Assembly (NCBI RefSeq): GCF_004104075.1
Contig: NZ_QOVK01000007.1
Location: forward strand, 1 to 64,000
Length of the DNA: 64,000 bases
Direction of reading: 5' to 3'
From: Leeuwenhoekiella polynyae
Lineage (GTDB): Bacteria; Bacteroidota; Bacteroidia; Flavobacteriales; Flavobacteriaceae
Shown here: one piece after another, positions 9,148 through 17,112 of the stretch
Position numbering within the stretch: position 1 is the first letter of the stretch
Layout of the letters: each line of letters opens with the position of its first letter
The notes under the pieces: model-generated
What the model was told of the DNA's origin: nothing
Databases searched by the model: none
Seen by the model: the letters and a program-made list of their open reading frames with translations, nothing else
Position numbers and translations under genes: made by a program

Positions 9148-9181
9148 TCAACCTAAAGTGCAGTTTTTTGTTGCAAGTCCA
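9142..9181 (-). mobile_element. IS3-family element end, solo remnant
   Basis: The reverse complement reads TGGACTTGCAACAAAAAACT (to about 9162) and then continues towards GTTGAGTGAC. This matches the left end of the intact IS3-family element at 19246 with only a few differences, and similarity stops exactly after TGGA at 9181, which defines the element terminus. No transposase is left here. The remnant marks the breakpoint of the truncated AraC gene. Confidence 0.8.
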
Positions 9182-9182
9182 C

Positions 9183-9362
9183 TATGAAGAGGTAAACCTT
9201 TGAAAACAATCTATTAAAAACTATACGATATTTTAAAACTGTATTTAATGTTAAATTTTAAGCGCTCTTATTTTTACTCACCTCCCAGGACTCAAAACCC
9301 CGGGTTTCGATCAGGTAGTTACAACTGTTTTGAACTGCATAATTCACTGCTCTTTCCATTCT
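9183..9362 (-). pseudogene. HNH nuclease gene 3' fragment (duplicate)
   Basis: A short frame at 9258-9359 encodes 33 residues ending CNYLIETRGFESWEVSKNKS-A. This is nearly the same as the C-terminus of the HNH protein at 13649 (CNYLIETRGFEAWDVRKNQS-A). Downstream non-coding DNA (CTATGAAGAGGTAA and the AACTATACGATATTTTAAAA stretch) is also shared with 13584-13650, with a ~14-bp insertion in this copy. The rest of the nuclease gene is missing, so this is a paralogous relic. Confidence 0.85.
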
Positions 9363-9854
9363 TTACACTTGTCTTAATTTGTATAATTTGTTCAGCGATA
9401 AACTATACAACATAACAATTCCAAAAGTTATAAACGTCCTTACCCAATTCATATTTGCCCATTCTCTCCAAGCTGTCGTTAATGTTTGAATGTCGGCTGT
9501 ACTATTTAGGTCAAACATTATGTCGTTTCGTGGAAGGAAATAAGCAAATGTGAGCAAATCTATAATGAGAATTAAAAAAAGAGCTGAAATATTATAAAGT
9601 CTTATTTGCTTATCGTTTTTCCAAAAACGTATGACGCTATTGATTCCAAGAATATGTATTACGATGCCGAATATTTTAAATAAGTTAGATGGGCTTTTTG
9701 TCGTGAAATAATTTCTTGCTGTTTCAATAGAAGATGGAATATGTGTTCCCCAATTTGGGTCGTAAACAATTGAATTGTAAATGTTTACAAATAAAACCCC
9801 AATGTTTACTATGATTGCTAAAAATAAAACGATTTTTTTTATTTGGCTTTTCAT
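9363..9854 (-). CDS. Four-helix membrane protein, DUF1772-like
   Basis: This 163-residue membrane protein has helices near residues 7-26, 58-75, 84-107 and 137-155. The motif TTAWREWANMNWVRTFITFG before the last helix resembles the N-W-R-x4 signature of the DUF1772/anthrone-oxygenase-like family, though the match is by eye. Its start is only 5 bp from the stop of the FAD monooxygenase, suggesting co-expression. A catalytic role is unproven. Possible functions include helping oxidise an aromatic compound together with the monooxygenase. Confidence 0.65.
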   Translation of the reverse strand: MKSQIKKIVLFLAIIVNIGVLFVNIYNSIVYDPNWGTHIPSSIETARNYFTTKSPSNLFKIFGIVIHILGINSVIRFWKNDKQIRLYNISALFLILIIDLLTFAYFLPRNDIMFDLNSTADIQTLTTAWREWANMNWVRTFITFGIVMLYSLSLNKLYKLRQV

Positions 9855-9859
9855 AGCGT

Positions 9860-11005
9860 TTATTGATTAAAATTGTTAAACATATCTACGATAAATTGCA
9901 ACCCGTTTTGCTTATGAAATTTAACAGTATTCTGAATAGTAATTTCTGTAACTTCTTTTGCTCTTTTAAACATTTTGGTTTCGTAGTTTTCAAAAGCTGA
10001 CCGTACATTTTCCATATGAAGTAATTCTTCGCTTAATTCCAAAGCATCAAGCATAGCCATATTTACGCCTTCGCCTGCATATGGTGGCATTCTGTGGGCT
10101 GCATCGCCAATGATGGTTAGGTTACTTTGAGTTGTCCAATGTTGGTCAGATGAAAAATGATACAGTGGTCTTGGCACAATGGTCATTTTGTTTGTTGCAA
10201 ATAGTTCGTGATAAATTGTATTCCAATTTGAAAAGTTTGTTTCGAACCATTTTTTAACATCATTTAAATTATAAAAGTTGATTCCACTTTCTTTTACCCA
10301 ATTTGAATCTACTTTTTCGCCTGTGTAAAATGCAATGCTTCCATCGCCTTTTGTGCTTAAAATAATTGATTGTTGATTTCCAAAGGCGAATATTTTTCCA
10401 CCTTTGAGTAAACTGAAAATGTTTGGTGTGTTTTTCTCTGCATCATAAATATTCCCTTCAATAATAGTAACGCCAGAATAAATTGGCTTTATATCGCTTA
10501 AATAAGGTCTTATTTTAGAGTTTGCTCCATCCGCTCCAATTACAAAATCAGCATAAAATTGTTTTCCGTTTTTGAAAAGTAGTTTCCAACCATCATTTTC
10601 CTTTTCCATTGAATCGAATTGACTGTTCCAAATAACAGTATCGGGTTGTAACGATTCCAATAAAATTTGTCTTAAAGGTCCACGGTCAATTTCTGGTCGA
10701 TGTTCTGCTATGTGTTCTTCGGTATGATCGTCCAAATAGATTTTCCCATTGTTGTCCATAAGTCGCAACTTACCTGCATCAGGCAAATAGTTGGCGTAAA
10801 AGGCATCTAATAGATTTGCTTTTTTGAGCGCCGCTAAACCCGATTCTTCGTGTAAGTCGAGGTTTGCACCCTGCACTCTTGAATCTTTATTGATGTCACG
10901 TTCATATACCGTAATGTTACAACCGTCTTGTTGTAAAAGTCTTGCCAATGTTAAGCCACCTGGACCACCACCAACTATTGCAATTTTCTTGTATTTTATA
11001 TTCAT
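9860..11005 (-). CDS. TetX-like FAD-dependent monooxygenase
   Basis: This 381-residue class A flavoprotein monooxygenase would use NADPH and O2 to hydroxylate an aromatic substrate in the cytoplasm. It shows the dinucleotide fold IVGGGPGGLTLARLLQQDG, the ERD segment that ends the first beta-alpha-beta unit, the DG motif VIGADGANSKIRPYL, and the second FAD motif IGDAAHRMPPYAGEGVN. Segments such as ANLDLHEESG, DTVIW and the C-terminal VKNYE-like helix follow the layout of the TetX tetracycline-inactivating enzymes. It is a diverged relative, so tetracycline activity cannot be assumed. Partners are a small membrane protein downstream and an AraC regulator upstream. Confidence 0.88.
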   Translation of the reverse strand: MNIKYKKIAIVGGGPGGLTLARLLQQDGCNITVYERDINKDSRVQGANLDLHEESGLAALKKANLLDAFYANYLPDAGKLRLMDNNGKIYLDDHTEEHIAEHRPEIDRGPLRQILLESLQPDTVIWNSQFDSMEKENDGWKLLFKNGKQFYADFVIGADGANSKIRPYLSDIKPIYSGVTIIEGNIYDAEKNTPNIFSLLKGGKIFAFGNQQSIILSTKGDGSIAFYTGEKVDSNWVKESGINFYNLNDVKKWFETNFSNWNTIYHELFATNKMTIVPRPLYHFSSDQHWTTQSNLTIIGDAAHRMPPYAGEGVNMAMLDALELSEELLHMENVRSAFENYETKMFKRAKEVTEITIQNTVKFHKQNGLQFIVDMFNNFNQ

Positions 11006-11035
11006 TACCGTAAAATTTTAGATTACGGCACAAAA

Positions 11036-11794
11036 TTACTTCTTGGGTAAAGTAGTAAATTGTATAAATCGGTCGTTTTGGTTTTTGGTTAATTGTTTAG
11101 GATTTACACCCGCCATTTTTTTTACTTCCTTTATAAAATGGGCTTGGTCAGAGAAGTTTTGTTCGGGAAAAAGTTTGCCCTCTTTGATATGTTGAAATGA
11201 AGCTCTGAATCGAAGAATATTGCAATAGGCTTTTAAGGGAATGCCATATTGTTGGTTGAAATAACGATTTATTTGTCGGCTACTCCAAAACACCTTTTCG
11301 GATAGTTCAGCAACAGTCATCGATCCGTTTGAATTATAGATTAATTCAAAAAGTTTTTGTTTTCTAGTGTCTATTACACTTGGTAAAAGTGACTTGATTT
11401 GTTGCGTTGCTTTTTTACAGAATAATTCAAAATCTAAAAGGTCTAAGGAGTTAAAACTCCAAAAGTTATCAGGCAAATTTTTTCCTTTGTTCAACAATTT
11501 TGAAATATTCTGTTGCAATATATACTCTGTTACAAGTGGTTTAAAACTTATTGCAAAGGTTGTTCTGTTCGCTTTGATAGTAGATTGTTCTGGATTTGTA
11601 CCTATTCCTAAAAGTGTAATATGAAAAGGTTCAGTTGTTGATTGTGAAAAAAATACGTCAATTCTTCCGTCAGGTAAAATTACGACTTGCTTGTCGCTGT
11701 CATTTGGATTGTGTAACATCCAAAAACTCTCGACAAAGTCAGCTAGTAATTTGTCAGGTTTTGCGAATTTGTATTCTATGTCGTTACTGTCCAA
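11036..11794 (-). CDS. AraC family regulator with DUF6597-type N-terminus
   Basis: This 252-residue regulator belongs to a different subgroup from the three AraC genes to its left. The N-terminal domain has the pattern FVESFWMLHN...QVVILPDGRIDVFF seen in AraC proteins with a DUF6597-like sensor. A compact C-terminal AraC domain follows (MTVAELSEKVFWSSRQINRYFNQ, then NFSDQAHFIKEVKKMAGVNP). It lies 30 bp upstream of the TetX-like gene in the same direction, so it probably controls that gene and itself. Its start is close to a GCTAAC-type spacer. Confidence 0.85.
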   Translation of the reverse strand: MDSNDIEYKFAKPDKLLADFVESFWMLHNPNDSDKQVVILPDGRIDVFFSQSTTEPFHITLLGIGTNPEQSTIKANRTTFAISFKPLVTEYILQQNISKLLNKGKNLPDNFWSFNSLDLLDFELFCKKATQQIKSLLPSVIDTRKQKLFELIYNSNGSMTVAELSEKVFWSSRQINRYFNQQYGIPLKAYCNILRFRASFQHIKEGKLFPEQNFSDQAHFIKEVKKMAGVNPKQLTKNQNDRFIQFTTLPKK

Positions 11795-12212
11795 TTTTTG
11801 TCGCTATTTGTTGTCGGTTGGGTGGCGCTAAACTTGCCACTAACGTTTTAGTGTAACAGGCGTTGGGTGGTTCAGCAACTAAGATAGTTAAAAACATAAC
11901 CATCACGGTTGCGGGTATTTTCCGAAAGGTAAAATAGAAACAATGTTTGTCACACGGTATGAGTAACTCGTTATATCCTGATAAATATACCCAATATCCC
12001 CCCTAATTTTTCTGCAGTAACCGGAAGTTTTGTTCCTTTTCATCAATTGATAGCACTACATTCTCTATACACAATATTACTAAATACCGTTGAATACAAA
12101 AATAAACCTATCTAACAGCAGGTTAAGTCAACCCGGCGTTCATGCCAGATTTCCCTTATGTACAGGTATAGGCTGTACTTACCAGACTAACGCTTAATTA
12201 TGTACCTATTTT
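11795..12212 (-). repeat. attC-like spacer, copy C, and intergenic DNA
   Basis: Around 11828-11980 the sequence has the spacer pattern seen further left. A CCACTAACGTTTTAGTGTAAC end with GGCGTTGGGTGGTTCAGCAACT lies on the left, and a loosely complementary end (CACGGTATGAGTAACTCGTTATATC) on the right. A CTAACGC core is also found near 12184. No gene is visible in the rest of this interval. Confidence 0.4.
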
Positions 12213-13481
12213 TCATACTTTCTCCATTTGGGAACTTATAAAAGGTATTCTGGGTGCCAGGAAATAGCCTGTTAAACTTGCAAAAAAGATCGGGATAATA
12301 TGACCAAAACCAGTGAGGGTTGCTAGGAGTATTGTGGTACTCATGGGTGTGCGGGTAACGCAGGCATTTATAGCAGCCATACAACTCACTACCGCCAAAG
12401 TCAAATTTAATGCAGGAAAGAGTTGGTGCAGAATTAGTCCCAGGGTGGCTCCAACAAAAAACAGCGGAATAATAAACCCACCTCTCCAACCTGATGTTAC
12501 CGTAATTGATATAGCTATAATTTTAAAAAACAATATTGCAAACAACAAAGTCAGTGGGAAATTGCCCAAGAGGAGTTCATTAATTTCGTGATGCCCAAAG
12601 TATCGGGTTATTGGAAAGTAGAATGCTATTATTCCGAGTAAAACTCCTCCAATTAGCGTTTTGAGATAAATGGGAATTTGCCTTTTCTCGAAAATTGATT
12701 TAAAAAACTTGGTACAAAAAATAAATACCCAACCAAAAGAAGCTCCAATAATTGCAAATAGAACTGCATAGCCAAAATCAAAAATTCCTGAATATTCATA
12801 AGCTGATAGATCCCAGACGGGTCCAAGTCCTAAATGAATAATTAATGCGAAAACTAAATAGCTGAAGCAACTTGCTACAAATGCAGGAATAATTGCTTTG
12901 TAATATTCAACTGCGTGTTTGTGATGCAAAATTTCTAATGAAAACAGACTACCACCTAGAGGAGCCCCAAATAGAGCTGTAAACCCTGAAGCCATTCCTG
13001 CAATACTTAGTGATCTTAACTCTTCTCCTTTTAATCGAAACAATTTACCTAGCCAAGTTCCCGTGGACCCTGTTACTTGAACCAATGGAGCTTCTGGTCC
13101 TAAACTACCTCCTGATGCAACACACAGCAAAGAAGAGAGAATCATTGAAGGATTGCTTTTAGGGTCTAGTTTACCTTTATTAAATCGGATATTGTTGACA
13201 ATCAAGTGTATTTCTCCCGGATCTCCTATCCAATGAATTATCAAGCCTGCAAAAAGTCCGCAAATAGCCATTAATGGAATTACTTGCCAACCGCTAAAAA
13301 AAGACAATTGATGCGTCAAAAACTCAAGTCCAATCCAATACATTCCTGCAATTACTCCACCTATTAAGCCAAGTAGCCCCCATAATAAAAAGGGCCGACT
13401 GAAAACAAATGGGTTAAATCGGACAGGTTGATCTAAAATAGCTAAGTAGGTTACTAATTTTCTTCTTTGTTTTAATTTCAT
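12213..13481 (-). CDS. ClC family chloride channel/antiporter
   Basis: This 422-residue membrane protein carries or exchanges halide ions. It has about ten hydrophobic segments and the ClC signature ASGGSLGPEAPLVQ, whose glutamate is the gating position of the GxxGP(E) motif. A second conserved region, SGWRGGFIIPLFFVGATLG, corresponds to the selectivity-filter GxFxP helix. No cytoplasmic CBS domains follow, as in short bacterial ClC proteins. The gene stands alone between a cassette-like spacer and the truncated HNH gene. Physiological role (chloride, fluoride or acid response) cannot be decided here. Confidence 0.9.
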   Translation of the reverse strand: MKLKQRRKLVTYLAILDQPVRFNPFVFSRPFLLWGLLGLIGGVIAGMYWIGLEFLTHQLSFFSGWQVIPLMAICGLFAGLIIHWIGDPGEIHLIVNNIRFNKGKLDPKSNPSMILSSLLCVASGGSLGPEAPLVQVTGSTGTWLGKLFRLKGEELRSLSIAGMASGFTALFGAPLGGSLFSLEILHHKHAVEYYKAIIPAFVASCFSYLVFALIIHLGLGPVWDLSAYEYSGIFDFGYAVLFAIIGASFGWVFIFCTKFFKSIFEKRQIPIYLKTLIGGVLLGIIAFYFPITRYFGHHEINELLLGNFPLTLLFAILFFKIIAISITVTSGWRGGFIIPLFFVGATLGLILHQLFPALNLTLAVVSCMAAINACVTRTPMSTTILLATLTGFGHIIPIFFASLTGYFLAPRIPFISSQMEKV

Positions 13482-13648
13482 TGATTCATCTCTGTTTTAG
13501 GAGTCATAGCATGGCAATCAATTTCAAAATTATCAGTTTATTCTTTAAAAGTAGCAGAAGAATACGCTATATCTAACGAAACTCAACTATGAAGAGGTAA
13601 GCCTTTAAAAACTATACGATATTTTAAAACTGTATTTAATGTTAAATT

Positions 13649-14257
13649 TTAAGCGCTCTGATTTTTCCTTACATCCCACGCTTCAAAACCCCGGGTTTCG
13701 ATCAGGTAGTTGCAAGAGTTTTGCAATTGGGTGATGCCCTGAGATTTCCAACTGTCAAACGTATGATTTCCCAAAAGCGCTACCTGAATTTCTTTTTCAA
13801 AGCGTTGTTGTTGATGCTTGTGCAGTATTTCCCAATATTCCAGTATATGACCGCGTTGGTGCTCTATAAGGTCTGGAGCTGGGATCTTATCGCGTTTCTG
13901 AGCATTGATCTTAGCTGTTGCAGGCAACAGGTTCCAAAGGTCGTTGTTTTTCCAGACGGAAAAAGGAATGACGTGATCTATAGCATAGTTGCTGATCTTT
14001 TTCCCGGTCCATACACAATGTACTTGACCCTGAGTGTCAAGTATATCCTGATACAACTTTTTAGACTCCGCGATATGACGCGCGGTTATGGGACTTTTTA
14101 AAACTTCGTTGAGCACCCGATTAACAGAAAGTTCTTGGCCGGAGGCATTGACCGAAAACTCAGCCCATTTAAAGAGAATGGCATCCTGCCCACCTATAAA
14201 ACTGCCTAAAATTTTAAACGCCTCGTAATAGTCTAAGGGAATGGTGGATAACTCGGA
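13649..14257 (-). pseudogene. HNH endonuclease, 5'-truncated by IS21 element
   Basis: The remaining ~200 codons carry an HNH nuclease domain: CVWTGKKISNYAIDHVIPFSVW (His and Asp of the HNH core) and NDLWNLLPATAKINAQKRDKIP (Asn). The frame stays open upstream of the internal GTG at 14116 (…WAEFSVNASGQELSVNRVL…) up to 14254, where it runs into the end of the IS21-family element. The protein therefore once had a longer N-terminus. A native start is gone. The nuclease core may still fold, but expression is doubtful. Its 3' end is duplicated at 9183-9362. Confidence 0.82.
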
Positions 14258-14409
14258 TCAAATTGTGCCACTGATTTCGGTCGGTTAGTGCCAGGCATTT
14301 CGGTTTGAATTGTGCCACTTTCGGGTTTTTAATTAAGCCTGTATCGGTTCGATTTGTGCCACTTTAAAAGATCAAGTAAATAATACCTTGTCGCTTAAAA
14401 CTAAGCGAT

Positions 14410-15963
14410 ATGGCCAACACACTTGATCCAATGGACTTAAAACAGATAATATCCTTACACCTCGATGGGTTTAGTAACCGTAAAATTGGAGTTACCCTTG
14501 GGATCTCCCGCAATACGGTAAACACCTATATGCGTTTGTTTACGGTTAGTGACTATACTCTTAAAGAGTTGCTGACTCTTGATAATGCAACCTTAGATAA
14601 ACTTTTTCCTTCTCACAGCACTATTGACAACTCCCGGTATCAAGAACTGATGCTCTATTTTAAGGAGCTTAATCAAGCCCGTAACCATCCCGGGTTTACC
14701 TTTTTATACCATTATCAGGAGTATGTCTCCCAGTCTAAAAACCCGTATGGCTATACGCAGTTTATGGAACATTACCGCCGTAAGTATGCTAAAATCAAAG
14801 GCTCGATGAAGCTTGAGCACGACCCCGGCAAAGAGCTCTTCATTGATTTTGCGGGTAAAAAGCTTCACATTATTGATAAACAAACCGGAGAATTAGTTCC
14901 TATCGAGGTGTTTGTGGCCATTTTGCCTAACAGTCATTACACCTATGTCGAAGCCTGTAAAAGTCAGAAACGCGATGAACTGATCAACTGTTGCCGTAAC
15001 GCTTTAAATTTTTATGGTGGGGTACCTAAAGCTATTGTCTCTGACAACCTAAAATCTGCTGTTAACCGTGCCAGCAGGTATGAGCCCGAGATCAACCGTA
15101 GTTTTAAAGACTTTGCCCGGCATTACAACTGTGTGATCAACCCCACCCGAGGCTATGCTCCACAGGACAAGGCTTTAGTAGAGAATGCCGTAAACCTGGC
15201 CTACCAGCGTATCTATTACCCTATGCGCAAGATGAGCTTCTTCTCTATAGAAGAACTCAACAGGGAGATAAAAAAGCAGCTGGAGCATTACAATAACTTG
15301 TTGTTCTCTCGCAAGGAGTCCAGTCGCAGGGAACTGTTCCAATCGGTGGAGCAACAATACTTGAAGCCCCTTCCAGAGACAGCCTATGAGTTAAAAAGCT
15401 ATCGAAGGGCAAAGGTCCAGAAAATAGGGTATGTGTACTTCTCCCCAGATAAAAGCTATTACAGCGTACCCTACCGCTACATCGGAAAGGAAACCACCTT
15501 GCATTATACCCGTTCTTTAGTTGAAGTGTATTACCACTATCAACGCATCGCCCTGCATCAGCGTACCCCCTCAAAAGGCAGTTATAACACCAACAAAGAA
15601 CACCTGAGCAGCACCCACAAGTACTATAGCGACTGGAGTCCTGAATTCTTTAAAAAGAAGGCAGCCGTGCACGGGAAGCACGTGGTGGATTGTGTCGAAA
15701 AAATAATCACTGCGGTAGATTATCCTGAAATAGGGTATAAACGTGCTATGGGGCTTATTCAGCTTCATAAATCCTACGGCTCCCAGCGGCTGGACAATGC
15801 CTGTAAAAGAGCTTTACAAGCAGATGCAGCTACCTATCAGCGCATCAAGAACATTCTAAAAAACAATCTGGACAAGAGCTCGCTGTTCTATCAGGATCTG
15901 GAAGAAAATAAAACACATATCCCGGAGCATACTAACATACGCGGTGCTTCAGCTTATCAGTAA
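14410..15963 (+). CDS. istA: IS21 transposase IstA
   Basis: This 517-residue DDE transposase has an N-terminal helix-turn-helix (SNRKIGVTLGISRNTVNTYM) and an integrase catalytic core: ELFIDFAGKKLHI (first Asp), PKAIVSDNLKSAV (second Asp) and PQDKALVENAVNLAYQRI (Glu). A C-terminal beta-rich segment follows. The length is usual for IstA and the frame is uninterrupted. It is followed after 23 bp by istB. The element is probably transposition-competent as far as the reading frames show. Confidence 0.95.
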   Translation: MANTLDPMDLKQIISLHLDGFSNRKIGVTLGISRNTVNTYMRLFTVSDYTLKELLTLDNATLDKLFPSHSTIDNSRYQELMLYFKELNQARNHPGFTFLYHYQEYVSQSKNPYGYTQFMEHYRRKYAKIKGSMKLEHDPGKELFIDFAGKKLHIIDKQTGELVPIEVFVAILPNSHYTYVEACKSQKRDELINCCRNALNFYGGVPKAIVSDNLKSAVNRASRYEPEINRSFKDFARHYNCVINPTRGYAPQDKALVENAVNLAYQRIYYPMRKMSFFSIEELNREIKKQLEHYNNLLFSRKESSRRELFQSVEQQYLKPLPETAYELKSYRRAKVQKIGYVYFSPDKSYYSVPYRYIGKETTLHYTRSLVEVYYHYQRIALHQRTPSKGSYNTNKEHLSSTHKYYSDWSPEFFKKKAAVHGKHVVDCVEKIITAVDYPEIGYKRAMGLIQLHKSYGSQRLDNACKRALQADAATYQRIKNILKNNLDKSSLFYQDLEENKTHIPEHTNIRGASAYQ

Positions 15964-15986
15964 TATAACCTTTAAACACAGTAACT

Positions 15987-16724
15987 ATGAACAACAATCA
16001 GACTATTGAAAAATTAAAAGAAATGCGATTAGGGGCTATGGCTCAGCTGCACTTGCAACATCTTAAAGACAACCGCATAGCCGGGATCACTGCCGATGAA
16101 TACCTGGCTTTATTGACCGATCACCAGTGGGAAGACCGGCACAACCGCAAGATAGATAGGCTTTTAAAACAGGCCGGCTTTAAACAACAGGCCAGCCTGG
16201 CTGACATAAACTACTCACAGAACCGGAATCTGGATAAAAATATGTTTGCTCGATTAGGTAGTCTGGATTTTATAACCAGAAAAGAAAACATCATTCTTAC
16301 CGGTGCTTCAGGAGTAGGTAAGAGCTATTTAGCTCAGGCTTTAGGGCATCAGGGGTGTATGATGGAATACAAAACCATATACACAAACACAGCCCGGCTT
16401 TTTAAAAGATTAAAACTTAGTAAGGTCGATGGCACCTATCTTAAAGAACTGGGGAAACTCATCAAAGCAGACCTTCTAATCCTCGATGACTTTGGCCTGC
16501 AGAGTTTTGATAATCACGCAAGGGAAACCCTGATGGATATCATCGATGAGCGGTACAACAAAGCTTCCACTATTATATCCTCACAAATACCCGTATCCGC
16601 CTGGTATGATATTATTGGGGAAGGGACTATTGCAGATGCAATTCTGGACAGGATTGTAAACTCATCACACCGCATTGACCTAAAAGGAGAGTCTCTAAGA
16701 AAAGGAGCTTTAAAGAACGAGTAA
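15987..16724 (+). CDS. istB: IS21 helper ATPase IstB
   Basis: The 245-residue AAA+ ATPase assists IstA in target selection and strand transfer. Walker A is GASGVGKSYLAQALG (about residues 105-119) and Walker B is LLILDDFGLQ (about residues 159-168). A sensor region, ASTIISSQIPVSAW, and the arginine-containing DRIVNSSHRIDLKGESLR close the domain. The length and order behind istA are typical of the family. It was most probably co-transcribed with istA. Confidence 0.95.
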   Translation: MNNNQTIEKLKEMRLGAMAQLHLQHLKDNRIAGITADEYLALLTDHQWEDRHNRKIDRLLKQAGFKQQASLADINYSQNRNLDKNMFARLGSLDFITRKENIILTGASGVGKSYLAQALGHQGCMMEYKTIYTNTARLFKRLKLSKVDGTYLKELGKLIKADLLILDDFGLQSFDNHARETLMDIIDERYNKASTIISSQIPVSAWYDIIGEGTIADAILDRIVNSSHRIDLKGESLRKGALKNE

Positions 16725-16793
16725 CATTAATTTTATATATAATTGCAGTATCTTTTAAAGTGGCACTGTTTGACCGAAACAGCTGGCACCATC

Positions 16794-17010
16794 ACTCCGA
16801 AATAGCCAACAAAAGTACTTTTATATAAGCTTAACGCTTATCATTCCCCTTTTTGTAATCAATTCATTCATCACCCCAAAAATCACCTCTGTAGTAGAAT
16901 ATTTGTTAGAAGGTGTGATTGAGGAAAATCTTAATTCAAAAAAGAATACCATAGCCTTTGAATTTAACAGATATAAGCTGACAGCGTTACAAGATTATCT
17001 TACAAAATAA
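16794..17010 (+). pseudogene. 3' remnant of unknown gene beside IS21
   Basis: A plus-strand frame runs without a stop from the edge of the IS21 element to TAA at 17008-17010. Its product ends VEYLLEGVIEENLNSKKNTI...YKLTALQDYLTK and has a hydrophobic stretch before that (SLTLIIPLFVINSFIT). There is no start codon, and the family is not recognised. Because the other flank of the element holds a minus-strand HNH gene, the two flanks do not rebuild one gene. A deletion next to the insertion is likely. Confidence 0.35.
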
Positions 17011-17059
17011 TTTTAATTTAAGAGAAACATTACCCAGAAGTTAGGATAACAAAATTAAA

Positions 17060-17088
17060 AAGCCGTCCATTTTTAAACTAGACGGCTT
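17060..17088 (-). terminator. Rho-independent terminator of the ubiquitin/MACPF locus
   Basis: A perfect stem AAGCCGTC / GACGGCTT (17060-17067 and 17081-17088) lies 25 bp after the MACPF stop. On the minus strand it is followed by TTTTTAATTTT, the expected T-run. Confidence 0.85.
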
Positions 17089-17112
17089 AGGAAAAATTTA
17101 TAATAAACTCTA

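Larger units (their letters stand above)
14261..16793 (+). mobile_element. IS21-family insertion sequence
   Basis: The element carries an istA/istB gene pair between terminal repeats. A perfect 17-bp inverted repeat, GTGCCACTTTAAAAGAT, lies at 14356-14372 and, inverted, at 16750-16766. Further GTGCCA repeats followed by TTTCGGT occur outside it on both sides, the multiple-repeat end structure of IS21. Outer flanks CTCGGA (left) and CTCCGA (right) may be an imperfect target duplication. The exact tips are uncertain by a few bases. Confidence 0.9.

Noticed and set aside
12187-12489. Second frame within the ClC gene
   Set aside because: It is an out-of-frame shadow of the ClC coding sequence on the same strand.
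1-14000. CRISPR array
   Set aside because: The repeats are not regularly spaced short direct repeats; they are long, diverged spacers and duplications.
16838-17010. Plus-strand open frame taken as a complete small gene
   Set aside because: There is no start codon, and the frame opens at the IS21 edge, so it is only a 3' remnant.
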